Shown here: piece by piece, positions 24,630 through 32,833 of the stretch | Numbering within the stretch: the stretch's first letter is position 1 | Layout: every line of letters begins with the position of its first letter | Origin: an uncultured Pirellulaceae bacterium | Lineage (GTDB): Bacteria; Planctomycetota; Planctomycetia; Pirellulales; Pirellulaceae | Assembly (NCBI GenBank): GCA_937967505.1 | Contig: CALCJM010000085.1 | Coordinates: 1-57,759 of the forward strand | Reading direction: 5' to 3' | Length of the DNA: 57,759 nucleotides | Made by a program: the position numbers and the translations under genes | The notes under the pieces: generated by a model | Database searches by the model: none | Seen by the model: only the letters and a program-made list of their open reading frames with translations | What the model was told of the DNA's origin: nothing

Positions 24630-24732
24630 AGGCGACTGGCGATTGAAAGCCCGCCGTTGGCGATGCTGCCAGCTGCGCTCCGACGCTGGCAGCGTCGCCA
24701 ACGGATGGTAAATTCCTGACTGCCAGTCGCCT
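24630..24732. repeat. BIME/MITE-like hairpin element, copy 1
   Basis: A 103-base element bounded by inverted ends, aggcgactggc at 24630-24640 and gccagtcgcct at 24722-24732. The core (24654-24704) is an inverted repeat with about 20-base arms and a single mismatch: ccgttggcga, one base, gctgccagc, then the complementary arm. Two further copies lie at 39961-40082 and 41188-41319. Confidence 0.85.
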
Positions 24733-24857
24733 TGGCTCTTGTCACAGTACACCTTTTATTCGGGGCATGCAAGTTGCAGTTCATCAGTGAGTCCTCTATC
24801 CTGATGCTTCGGACGTTGAAATGCCTTCCCACCATCAAAACGTAGATTGGAAGAAAT

Positions 24858-25097
24858 GTGATCAGCAGTCTCTTGGTCCACCTTAAAAACAATACAGAAA
24901 ACGCCGTCGCGTCAATCAGGGCGCGACCCGAGTTTGAATTGGGACCGCGGCAAGATTGCCTTTTGCCACTGGTCCTCGAAACGGCAGACTCGTATGCCAG
25001 CCGCGCTCTCTTTCGCTGGTTGAACGAGTTGCCTGATGTGGCGTTCGTTGATGTGACGTATGTTCATTTTGAGGAACCAACGTCTGTTAGCGAATAA
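24858..25097 (+). CDS. napD: NapD-like chaperone for the NapA Tat signal
   Basis: A 79-residue protein matching NapD in size and layout. It opens with the ISSLLVHL beta strand typical of the family. A central helix and strand follow (LPLVLETADS), then a C-terminal strand near LPDVAFVDVTYVHFE. NapD is a small cytoplasmic ferredoxin-fold protein that binds the twin-arginine signal of NapA during cofactor loading. The start is GTG, with GGAAG about five bases upstream. An ATG two bases earlier is out of frame. The gene lies directly before napA. Similarity at this length is modest, so the call leans on both sequence and position. Confidence 0.8.
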   Translation: MISSLLVHLKNNTENAVASIRARPEFELGPRQDCLLPLVLETADSYASRALFRWLNELPDVAFVDVTYVHFEEPTSVSE

Positions 25098-25266
25098 GTA
25101 CCTGCCACCCGAGCAAACGGTCGCTCAACTAGGTCAACTAGGTCAATCAGGTCAACCCACAACACACCTTCAGCCCGCGGTCTTCAGCATGTACGAGTCA
25201 ACTCATCCCGGCCAGCGTTCCAAAGGTGCAACGCCCTCCCCTGACGTTTCTGATTTTGCCCCACCA

Positions 25267-27681
25267 ATGGCGATGGAACGCAGTCGTCGTGACTTTATTC
25301 GTGCAACGGCCATGGCCGCAGCAACCGCAGCGGCGGTTGGGACTTCCGCAACAGCGCTGCCCGTTCTTGGTGCGGGTGAAACGGGGAGCACCCCCGATGG
25401 AGTTGTGTGGGACAAGGCTCCCTGTCGGTTTTGTGGTACCGGCTGTCATATCCAGGTCGGAGTGCAAGCTGGAAAAGTAGTCGCGGCTGCCGGGGACAGA
25501 GAGGCTGATGTTAACAAAGGCCTATTGTGCGTCAAAGGCTACCACATTCCGGCAATTCTCTATGGCAAGGACCGCCTGACCAAGCCGTTGCTGCGCAATG
25601 GGGACGCTTATAAAGAAATTTCGTGGGACGAAGCGATCGATGTGATCGCCGATCGTGTTGAAGCCGCCCCCGAGCGGTTTGCATTTTATGGATCGGGCCA
25701 GTGGACCATCCCCGAAGGCTATGCCGCCCAGAAATTTATGAAGGGCGGACTGTCCAATAATCACATCGACCCGAATGCCCGCCTGTGCATGGCGTCAGCA
25801 GTCACGGGATTTCTGGCCACCTACGGGGTCGATGAACCGGCAGGATGCTACGCCGACTTGGACGCTTGCGATGTCCTGATCATGTGGGGAAACAACCCGG
25901 CCGAGATGCATCCCGTTCTCTTTTCCCGCATTATCGATCGGAGAAGTCGGGGTGAAAAGGTGACGTTGATCGATATTGGTACCCGGCGGACACGCACCAC
26001 CGAGGAGAGTCAGCACTATCTGGAAATGAAGCCGCATGGCGATTTGGCGATCGCCAACGGCATCCTGCACTTGCTGATCAAGAATAATACCTACGACAAA
26101 ACCTTTGCGGAAACGTATTGTAATTTCAAGGCAAACGATCCAGACAATCCGAACCTGCACGGCAAACCCATTACATTCGATGACTACAAGGCCGGACTGG
26201 AACCTTACACGCCGGAGTACGTCGAAGAATTGTCTGGTGTTCCGGCGGAAAAGATCCGCATGCTGGGCGATCTGTTCGCGAACCCGGATCTGAGGATCAC
26301 ATCTCTGTGGTGCATGGGCATGAACCAGCACACACGCGGCACAGCCATTAACTCGATGGTGCATGGTGTCCACTTACTCAGTGGTCACTTTGGCAAACCC
26401 GGCGATGCCCCCACCAGTTTGACCGGTCAGCCATCAGCGTGTGGCACCGTCCGCGAGGTTGGCACGCTGGCACACGCGCTGCCAGGAGGGCGGGTGGTTG
26501 CCAAACCGGAACATCGCGCTCAAGCGGAAGAGTTCTGGAAACTGCCTGCAGGTCGGGTCAATCCGAAACCCGGCTATCACACGGTCAAGATGTGGGAAAG
26601 CTTCTGCACGCCAACCGATGAAGGCGGTGACATTGGTACGATCTGGGTACAGGTCACCAACCCCGGCCAGACATTGCCAAATTTGAATAAACTATTCAAC
26701 CCGAAAGAAAACCTTGACGACAAATTTCTGATCGTCAGTGATGTCTACCCGACAGCGACGACCCGACTGGCGGATCTGATTTTACCGTCAGCGTTATGGG
26801 TGGAAAAGAACGGCGTCGTCGGCAATTCAGAACGACGGACACAACAGTGGTTCAAGATGGTCGATCCGCCCGGTGAGGCGCGCGACGATTGCTGGCAAAC
26901 AATCGCGGTGGCTCATCGATTGTTCGAACGCGGTTTCGATGGCATGAGGGATCGTGACGGAAACTTTATCTTTGAAGTCAAAGATGAAAATGATTCGCCG
27001 GTCAGAATCTGGAACTGGGAAAACTACTATGACATCAATGTCGATGAACATCTCTTTAATGAGTACCGTCAGTTCTCCCGGTTGAAGCACAAAGACCTTG
27101 CTCCTTATACCGAATATGTAAAGGCGCGCGGGATGCGGTGGCCTGTCGTGGAAACAGATGGTCAGTGGAAAGAGACGCTGTTCCGGTTTTCCGAGGGGTA
27201 CGATCCCTATGTCCAAGAGGGCAAGGGCGTGCAATTCTATCATTCCAGCACCAAAGACGATCGGGCACAGCTGTGGTTCCACCCGTGGGAGCCCCCCGCA
27301 GAGGTTCCGGACGACGACTATCCGCTGATGTTGTGTACTGGCCGGGTGCTGGAACATTGGCACACCGGCACGATGACGCGGCGCGTTCCTGAACTAAGTC
27401 GCGCAATGCCGGCGGCCTATGTGGAATTGCATCCAGCAGATGCTGTAGAAAAAGGAATTCGTAATGGCGACAGAGTCAAACTTGAGTCACGACGCGGTTC
27501 ATTGGAGCTACAGGCGTGGATCGATGGACGCGGCAAACCGCCAAGAGGAACGGTGTTTATTCCGTTCTTTGACGAAACACTCTTGGTGAATGATTTGACG
27601 TTGGACGCGATCGATCCATTTTCCAAGCAGCCCGACTATAAGAAAAGCGCGGTGCGAATCACCAAGGTCGAAGGCAACTGA
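25267..27681 (+). CDS. napA: Periplasmic nitrate reductase catalytic subunit NapA
   Basis: An 804-residue molybdopterin oxidoreductase. From the chosen start, RSRRDF (residues 5-10) and an alanine-rich stretch form a Tat signal. C53, C56, C60 and C88 bind the N-terminal [4Fe-4S] cluster, in the NapA-type context CRFCGTGC. C174, in ARLCMASA, is the expected molybdenum ligand. The C-terminal cofactor-binding domain ends with FIPFFDE and a DYKK stretch seen in NapA proteins. It reduces nitrate to nitrite in the periplasm with electrons from NapB. The start is uncertain. In-frame ATGs at 25060 and 25189 would add an untypical Gln/Gly-rich extension overlapping napD, and none of the three has a clear ribosome binding site. 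I prefer 25267 because it places the Tat motif at the N-terminus. napB follows after one base. Confidence 0.93.
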   Translation: MAMERSRRDFIRATAMAAATAAAVGTSATALPVLGAGETGSTPDGVVWDKAPCRFCGTGCHIQVGVQAGKVVAAAGDREADVNKGLLCVKGYHIPAILYGKDRLTKPLLRNGDAYKEISWDEAIDVIADRVEAAPERFAFYGSGQWTIPEGYAAQKFMKGGLSNNHIDPNARLCMASAVTGFLATYGVDEPAGCYADLDACDVLIMWGNNPAEMHPVLFSRIIDRRSRGEKVTLIDIGTRRTRTTEESQHYLEMKPHGDLAIANGILHLLIKNNTYDKTFAETYCNFKANDPDNPNLHGKPITFDDYKAGLEPYTPEYVEELSGVPAEKIRMLGDLFANPDLRITSLWCMGMNQHTRGTAINSMVHGVHLLSGHFGKPGDAPTSLTGQPSACGTVREVGTLAHALPGGRVVAKPEHRAQAEEFWKLPAGRVNPKPGYHTVKMWESFCTPTDEGGDIGTIWVQVTNPGQTLPNLNKLFNPKENLDDKFLIVSDVYPTATTRLADLILPSALWVEKNGVVGNSERRTQQWFKMVDPPGEARDDCWQTIAVAHRLFERGFDGMRDRDGNFIFEVKDENDSPVRIWNWENYYDINVDEHLFNEYRQFSRLKHKDLAPYTEYVKARGMRWPVVETDGQWKETLFRFSEGYDPYVQEGKGVQFYHSSTKDDRAQLWFHPWEPPAEVPDDDYPLMLCTGRVLEHWHTGTMTRRVPELSRAMPAAYVELHPADAVEKGIRNGDRVKLESRRGSLELQAWIDGRGKPPRGTVFIPFFDETLLVNDLTLDAIDPFSKQPDYKKSAVRITKVEGN

Positions 27682-27682
27682 C

Positions 27683-28597
27683 ATGACTCTAGGTAATAAT
27701 GCTCGATCCGCCTACTTGATAGGCTCGGTCGTGATCTCAATTGCAGTTGCCGGTTACTTTATTGGTCTGCAATCGCCCGGGAACCAACGCGCGACCCGTG
27801 CATCAACAGCTTATCCAGGCTACGAACAAAATTCGAATGTGCGGGACGCCAAAGGGAAGTTTCAGGAACGACATTCCGAACGTTCCAACGAGCGCTCTGT
27901 GAAAGGCAATTACGCAATCGAACCGGAAGTCACGCCGGCGACGGATTACGCACAGATGCACCACCTGACACACGCGCGTGGCAAGCAATGGCGGACGACA
28001 CTTGACTGGTTAGCGACCAATGCAAAACGCAAGGAAGTATCGATTCCGTTGCCTGAGATCAAAATCACTCCCGCGGAAAAATCATTTGCTCTGGCGCGGC
28101 GAGCAAAAAACCGGGCCTTCAGCGGGGCACCGCCGACGGTGCCCCATTCTGTTTCCCAAACGTCAGCGCGCGCCTGTATCGCCTGTCATGGCGAGGGTTT
28201 GAAATCTGAGACGCTTCGCATTTCAAAAATGTCTCATCAATTTCTCTCAAACTGCACACAGTGTCATGTGGAAAGCAATCCCGAACATATGCAGTCGATC
28301 GATTTTGGAGAAACATCGTTCGTTGGATTACCGGAGTCCACTTCGGGACATCGTGCGTTCGACGGGGCTCCGCCACAAGTACCGCATTCAGTGTGGATGC
28401 GAGCCGATTGCAGCAGCTGTCACGGATTCACCGGAGCACAGGGAATTCGCAGCACGCATCCCTGGCGGACCAGTTGCTTACAATGCCACGCCCTCACCTC
28501 GAAACTGGATCAGAGTGAATTTGAAACCGATGTGAAATTCTTGAATCCACCGCTGATAGAGCCAAATAATTTTAATCAACACGGACCGATCAAATGA
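27683..28597 (+). CDS. NapB-like cytochrome with duplicated haem module (four CxxCH)
   Basis: A 304-residue protein with an N-terminal membrane anchor or signal (about 10-27), a low-complexity linker, and four CxxCH sites at 165-169, 191-195, 243-247 and 265-269. Usual NapB is a dihaem electron donor to NapA. Here the segment GAPPTVPHSV (148-157) plus two haems recurs as GAPPQVPHSV (228-237) plus two haems. The NapB core thus appears duplicated in tandem. The gene starts one base after the napA stop and overlaps the next gene by four bases (ATGA), indicating one operon. The expected role is to pass electrons to NapA, possibly from the tetrahaem cytochrome encoded divergently. The linker is variable, Arg/Ser-rich and of unknown use. 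Confidence 0.88.
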   Translation: MTLGNNARSAYLIGSVVISIAVAGYFIGLQSPGNQRATRASTAYPGYEQNSNVRDAKGKFQERHSERSNERSVKGNYAIEPEVTPATDYAQMHHLTHARGKQWRTTLDWLATNAKRKEVSIPLPEIKITPAEKSFALARRAKNRAFSGAPPTVPHSVSQTSARACIACHGEGLKSETLRISKMSHQFLSNCTQCHVESNPEHMQSIDFGETSFVGLPESTSGHRAFDGAPPQVPHSVWMRADCSSCHGFTGAQGIRSTHPWRTSCLQCHALTSKLDQSEFETDVKFLNPPLIEPNNFNQHGPIK

Positions 28598-29067
28598 GTG
28601 ACAAAATAACCCGGCGCGATTGGTTTCGCTTGCGGGGACAACATCAGAACCGAATGCTGGCACCGACCGAATCCGGGGTTAACGAATTCGAGGTTAACGA
28701 ATCCGGGGTTAAGCAAGACGTGCTTTCGCCTGTCGCTCCCCCCGTCAATCACGACGGGCTGGACCTTTCCGAATTGCCACCGATGCGTGAGGCGATCCTA
28801 GAAATCCAGCAAATCAATGCGCTCTTTGCCGACATCGCGCAACTGGGCACGGATATACAGTTGATGCAGCGTTCCGTTGCGTCATTGCGGGCCACCGCAT
28901 CCCGTGCAAAATCGGTAGACGATTTGGCCATGGCTAAAGACGCCTTGCTAACCGGCAGAACACCGCGTGTGCAGATTCGCTATCGCTGGCAAGGCGTGTT
29001 GTGGATCGATACGCTGACTCACCAGCCTGACGGGTATCGGATTGTGAGGATTGTTCATCAAGTATGA
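28594..29067 (+). CDS. Hypothetical protein coupled to the nap operon
   Basis: A 157-residue protein I do not recognise. It begins ITRRDWFRLRG, a twin-arginine-like motif but without a following hydrophobic region. A short in-frame repeat encodes NE-containing units around residues 28-40. The central part (about 60-110) is helical and leucine-rich and could form a coiled coil. The C-terminal 40 residues look beta-rich. The ATG overlaps the stop of the NapB-like gene by four bases, so the two are probably translationally coupled. Position suggests an accessory or assembly role in the Nap system, but nothing in the sequence proves it. Confidence 0.8.
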   Translation: MSDKITRRDWFRLRGQHQNRMLAPTESGVNEFEVNESGVKQDVLSPVAPPVNHDGLDLSELPPMREAILEIQQINALFADIAQLGTDIQLMQRSVASLRATASRAKSVDDLAMAKDALLTGRTPRVQIRYRWQGVLWIDTLTHQPDGYRIVRIVHQV

Positions 29068-29293
29068 CCGGGACTTTTGCAGGAGCGTTGTTACTCGCCC
29101 CATCACTTTGTTGTCAGTGAATTTCCTAGGTTGAATGCGGAAGAGATCGATTTGGAGGAGGTCGAAAATGTCTTGCACGTCAGTGCAATGCATGGACTCA
29201 ACGACGACGCAACCTTTATCCGGTAAGAGCGCCAGCTCGGTCAAATTGAACGACAGTTCGTTCTGCAAAATCGCATCGTGAAAAAATGAAATA

Positions 29294-30022
29294 TTATGGA
29301 GCTGACCCAATATCAAATATCGCATGGGGCGGCACGAACTGCCCGTGATCTTTCCAGGGGCTCCAGTCATCAGGAGCGAAAGGCTGCTGATCTTCTTTTG
29401 TGGCCCCCATCAGGTAGCCCGGAAAAAGCCTTTTGAATGGCCTTGTTGATACAGATTCTTTGAATAACGCTACCAGCTCATCAACCTCTTCTCGGGTTGT
29501 TAGCGGCATAGCCTCCAAATCAACCAACAAAACATCCACATCCTGATAACACTGATGGACAAACGTTGCACAACTGAAACCGTACGCTTCGTCTTCGTCT
29601 GGAAAACGAGGGTGACAGTCCGGTTGTCCCTCGCCCATCCAATAGCAACTTCGACGTAATGGCTTGGGGGTTTTGCCGTAGTAGCCGAGCGCTTTGGAAA
29701 TTAACTCGGTGCGGGTTGCCCGATCCAACGACTTCACAACACCCACCAAATCAACTCGCGATCCATTGACACTGTCATGCCAATAATCTCTACAAATTCG
29801 TTTGACTCCCATGTGGTAAACCAGCACCTGATCGCCGAGTTGGTAATCGGCAACGTCGGTCGCGACCAACCCGGTGTGACAAAACTGGTTGATGACCCAA
29901 CGACGTACACCAGACGAAAAAGGCTCCATGGTAACATGAAAAACCATGTCACCTTTCTTCAACGGCTGGATCTCACGCACACGCGGGGAGGCGAAACATT
30001 CAAGAAAGTTGAATAGTGGCAT
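29294..30022 (-). CDS. Predicted permuted NlpC/P60-like (LRAT/YiiX-type) hydrolase
   Basis: A 242-residue soluble protein. H49 in FCHTGLV and C151 in GFSCATFVHQCY, in that order and about 100 residues apart, resemble the His-then-Cys arrangement of circularly permuted papain-like enzymes (LRAT, YiiX/YaeF). A GDMVFHV strand near the N-terminus and a QVLVYHMGV strand between the motifs also fit the opening and the region after the His of that fold. Such enzymes are amidases, acyltransferases or peptidases. The substrate here is unknown. There is no signal peptide. It is the third gene of a compact minus-strand operon (11-base gap from the preceding stop). Identification rests on motif spacing only. 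Confidence 0.7.
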   Translation of the reverse strand: MPLFNFLECFASPRVREIQPLKKGDMVFHVTMEPFSSGVRRWVINQFCHTGLVATDVADYQLGDQVLVYHMGVKRICRDYWHDSVNGSRVDLVGVVKSLDRATRTELISKALGYYGKTPKPLRRSCYWMGEGQPDCHPRFPDEDEAYGFSCATFVHQCYQDVDVLLVDLEAMPLTTREEVDELVALFKESVSTRPFKRLFPGYLMGATKEDQQPFAPDDWSPWKDHGQFVPPHAIFDIGSAP

Positions 30023-30033
30023 GGGCGAGGCGG

Positions 30034-31125
30034 CTATTGATTCACGTTGAGAATCTCATCGACCTGAATGTCGTACTTTAGCACCTTCGCTAAGGTTTTG
30101 GACAACGCTTTGCTCTGTCCTTCGCCGATCAGACGACCAACCAGATGCTTGTAGAATTGCACCAACTGATTTCGGTCACCAGTTTTGAGCCCTTCGATGC
30201 CAAGCAGATATAAAGTGTCAGTCGCTGTTGACGCATCAAGCTGATCGACTTGAGATACAATACTGTCAACTGATTTCCCCGCCAACAGACCGTAACCCAA
30301 CAGTCGCGCTAAAACACCTTCCGCGTCTGCAAGGTTGGTGTCAGCGGAATATCTCTCCCAAACCTTTGCTGCGGTGTCGTTCCACTTATCAAAATCAGCA
30401 TGATCTTTTTGTTTAGCCACCGCGACGAGGAAAGCATCCAGCACCGCTGGCATCTCAAGCTCACCAACATTGGTCAGGAGTTCACCACTGTCTTCAATAA
30501 GGCGTTCTGGTGCCCAATTCGCCAGTACACGACAGGCTTCTACGGGAATGTGCGACTGCCATAACTCTGTAGCTGCATTACTTAACGATTCACGAAGCAA
30601 CTTGGCTATCTCACGGTACAGAATACTCGATGTTTCTTCACCTGCTTCCAAATCCAAGTCATGAGCCAAGCCCACAAGGTACAGATGCTCTTCGGAAATA
30701 GGGCGTTTGACGATCTCTTGCAGAAGTAATCCCAAGTCCTCCTGACTGTTGAAAGTTGTGAGAACTTCCAATCCCACGATCACATTTGGCGTTACTGAAT
30801 CGGCACCCTCCGCCTGTTTTTTCAATTCGCGAGCAAATCCACGCAGGTACAACTCTCGATGTTTCACTTCTGTCCTCTTGAGCCAGTTAACAGCCGAACG
30901 ACCAGCAGAAAAAACATCCTGCCGATCTTTGGCGTCGAGGATGGATTGAAGAATTGGGGCAATACTGGACGAATCAGATTCACACGTGGAGTCTCGGAAC
31001 GCAACTGGCCATGTAGAATCGATTGCTGATGGCAGGCGATACGTTTTTCGCAACTTGATTTTTTGCAAATTGCCCCACAGAACGTCGGCTATTCCATTTT
31101 CGTTAATTTCTTTTATTGAACTCAT
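30034..31125 (-). CDS. Hypothetical helical-repeat protein
   Basis: A 363-residue protein of unrecognised family, without signal or membrane segments. From about residue 50 it is almost entirely helical, with successive Leu/Ala-rich amphipathic helices suggesting a TPR-, HEAT- or other solenoid-like scaffold. It has few cysteines and no visible catalytic motif. Its start overlaps the stop of the upstream gene by four bases, and its own stop is 11 bases before the permuted NlpC/P60-like gene, so the three are likely co-transcribed and may form a complex. Confidence 0.8.
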   Translation of the reverse strand: MSSIKEINENGIADVLWGNLQKIKLRKTYRLPSAIDSTWPVAFRDSTCESDSSSIAPILQSILDAKDRQDVFSAGRSAVNWLKRTEVKHRELYLRGFARELKKQAEGADSVTPNVIVGLEVLTTFNSQEDLGLLLQEIVKRPISEEHLYLVGLAHDLDLEAGEETSSILYREIAKLLRESLSNAATELWQSHIPVEACRVLANWAPERLIEDSGELLTNVGELEMPAVLDAFLVAVAKQKDHADFDKWNDTAAKVWERYSADTNLADAEGVLARLLGYGLLAGKSVDSIVSQVDQLDASTATDTLYLLGIEGLKTGDRNQLVQFYKHLVGRLIGEGQSKALSKTLAKVLKYDIQVDEILNVNQ

Positions 31126-31847
31126 GAGACTGGCTCGTCCTCGTTCTCATCGACTTCAAATTCCAAAGTAATGAGGCCTTGCGAATCATTTTGCTGTCGC
31201 AACAACACGTTCTTCTGTTTAGCGCGTTGGATCTGCATTTCAAATTTGTCGAGATCTTTAGGGTCGAGTGATAGATGGATCACTTTGGGCAGCGTGTTGT
31301 CTTGGTAAGCAATCTGGATGGTGTTTGTAATTAGATTCGCCTCAACACCGTCGATAGCCTCATCGAATAACGGACGGCAATCGGAATAAACTTCCACGTG
31401 GCGAAACTGATTAGACCGTGACCTTAGCAATCGAATTGATTTCGTCTCAATGGATGCCGATTTTGATGCCAGCAGATCGACGATGGGAGATTTCAATTGA
31501 TTCCAACGGTCAAGCAGTTTTTGCGTCCAAGTTGCAGTTGATTGCTTGGCTATTTCATCTTCGATAAACTCTGACACCACTGCGTGAATTTGGGTGCCAG
31601 ATTTTTCCAACCGAAACTGAAGCATTCGCAGTGGGTAGACAACCGAATTTAAAATTAGTTCGATGTCGTGTACAGAACCGCGACCGCCGAGGGCTTCGTT
31701 GATCAGGATGGCCCGCTTTCGATTTGAAATAAGCGACGGGCCAGTCTGGTCCAGCGCCTCTCGGATCGCCGCAATACGATCCTCGCCTTGCGCGATCAAA
31801 AGTTTTATTCCCCGGCACCCTTCGTCGGGAATCTCTATTTCGGCCAT
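31122..31847 (-). CDS. Hypothetical protein with COMM-like C-terminal region
   Basis: A 241-residue protein and first gene of a three-gene operon. The N-terminal 140 residues are helical. From about residue 150 a beta-rich region (VEVYSDCRPLFDE, then IQIAYQD and VIHLSLDPKDLDKFE) is followed by a helix and an acidic tail. This beta-then-helix order recalls the COMM domain, an interaction module, but that resemblance is by eye and weak. No catalytic residues, signal peptide or membrane helix are seen. The overlap of four bases with the next gene implies coupled translation. Confidence 0.78.
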   Translation of the reverse strand: MAEIEIPDEGCRGIKLLIAQGEDRIAAIREALDQTGPSLISNRKRAILINEALGGRGSVHDIELILNSVVYPLRMLQFRLEKSGTQIHAVVSEFIEDEIAKQSTATWTQKLLDRWNQLKSPIVDLLASKSASIETKSIRLLRSRSNQFRHVEVYSDCRPLFDEAIDGVEANLITNTIQIAYQDNTLPKVIHLSLDPKDLDKFEMQIQRAKQKNVLLRQQNDSQGLITLEFEVDENEDEPVS

Positions 31848-32592
31848 TTACTCAAATTCTTTTGTTTGCCTAAAAACTCGCAGCCTAAAAAACGGTCAGA
31901 CTGTTAAACGAGAAGAATAAACGAATTGCTCTTGTGTGAGCAACATCGTTTCAGTCGGCAGACATCCGTGAAAACTCGTCGCATATCTCCGATAATGCGG
32001 ATTTAACCTAATCAGTGGCGAAATCATCGAGTGCAGAAAGAACTTCAGAACAGTATATATATAAAATTGTCGACGGGGGCTACATCCTTCAATCTTCACA
32101 CAGTTTGCGTCGAATTTGCCTAGGCCGTCCAAAAAACTGTCAAATTACAGCCGGCCCAATTCCTATAACGTATAAGGCTCAAGAATAAGCGAACGGTTAA
32201 GCACATGGTGGAAAAGCAAAGAATGCGAAACCACTAGATAGAAAGCAGAAAGCGAAAAACGATTGCCGAAAATGTTCGCCCTAGACAACCTGCATCGCAT
32301 CGACACTCGCGGAATCGTCTCCAGTGGTACCTATGACGAGTTGAACCGGGATGGTTTCGAACTTTCGATGACGAGGCTTTAGTGCCGCTATGTCCAACAA
32401 CGGCTTTGCCAGATGCTTTGTGCTTGGCGTACTTGGGTAAAGATTTTGATGGTCCACGCATATTGAAAGCTCCCTTGCTGAGCAAATGTCGTACGTACGA
32501 GATTTGCTAAATCATTAGCTGGGTGCTTTGCCGACCATCGGCAAGTAATCTTAGAGAGATTCAGTTGTGTTTTACCGAGTAATCGGCTTAAG
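31848..32592. other. Gap between the three-gene operon and tRNA-Leu
   Basis: A roughly 745-base non-coding stretch, A+T-rich in its left part (a TATATATATAAAAT run near 32056-32070). A possible decayed integrase N-terminus lies at 32234-32461 on the minus strand. No other gene is supported. The left part must contain the promoter of the minus-strand operon that starts at 31847. Confidence 0.5.
32234..32461 (-). pseudogene. Possible remnant of a planctomycete integrase N-terminus
   Basis: From the ATG at 32461 the frame reads MRGPSKSLPKYAKHKASGKA, then GTKAS. The PKY..HKASG.AVV and GTKAS pieces recall the start of planctomycete tyrosine-type integrases. The expected residues between them are missing, and the rest has Arg/Cys-rich non-protein-like composition ending at 32234. 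A truncated, frameshifted relic beside a tRNA gene is the best reading, but this rests on short motif memory. Confidence 0.3.
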
Positions 32593-32676
32593 TGCGGATG
32601 AGAGGATTTGAACCTCCACGGGGTTGCCCCCACTGGCACCTGAAGCCAGCGCGTCTGCCAATTCCGCCACATCCGC
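32593..32676 (-). tRNA. tRNA-Leu(CAG)
   Basis: On the minus strand the sequence folds as a class II tRNA. It has an acceptor stem GCGGATG/CATCCGC with discriminator A, a leucine-type D-arm (ggcggaattggcagacgc), and an anticodon stem CTGGC/GCCAG with loop TTCAGGT giving anticodon CAG. There is also a long variable arm and a T-arm containing GGTTCAAATCC. The CCA end is not encoded. Length is 84 bases. Confidence 0.95.
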
Positions 32677-32833
32677 TTGATGCTACTTCCGAATCGGTTC
32701 AGAGTTATAAGCCATCCGGACCGTCTGCTCAAGGCTGAATTTCACCCTAATTCTCCGGTTCTGTGCTTTTTCATCTTTCGGTCACCAACCACCGCTGGCG
32801 GGAGACGCACACGCGATTCAAGCCGCCGGGCAC

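Larger units (their letters stand above)
24430..24857. other. Divergent intergenic region between the cytochrome operon and napD
   Basis: No gene is seen. It must carry promoters for both operons. It holds the three short direct repeats at 24482-24528 and one copy of a mobile-looking hairpin element at 24630-24732. I cannot identify an FNR- or NarP-type site with confidence. Confidence 0.5.

Noticed and set aside
25060..25266. N-terminal extension of NapA
   Set aside because: The extension contains a 9-base tandem repeat and overlaps napD. The Tat motif would lie far from the N-terminus, so the start at 25267 was preferred.
28948..29325. Minus-strand open frame from an ATG at 29325
   Set aside because: It overlaps the end of the gene at 29294-30022 and about 120 bases of the nap-linked gene on the other strand. 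The middle part looks somewhat protein-like, so a decayed gene fragment cannot be fully excluded, but evidence is too thin.
32388..32732. Minus-strand open frame crossing the tRNA gene
   Set aside because: It runs through the tRNA-Leu and has no codon or motif support.
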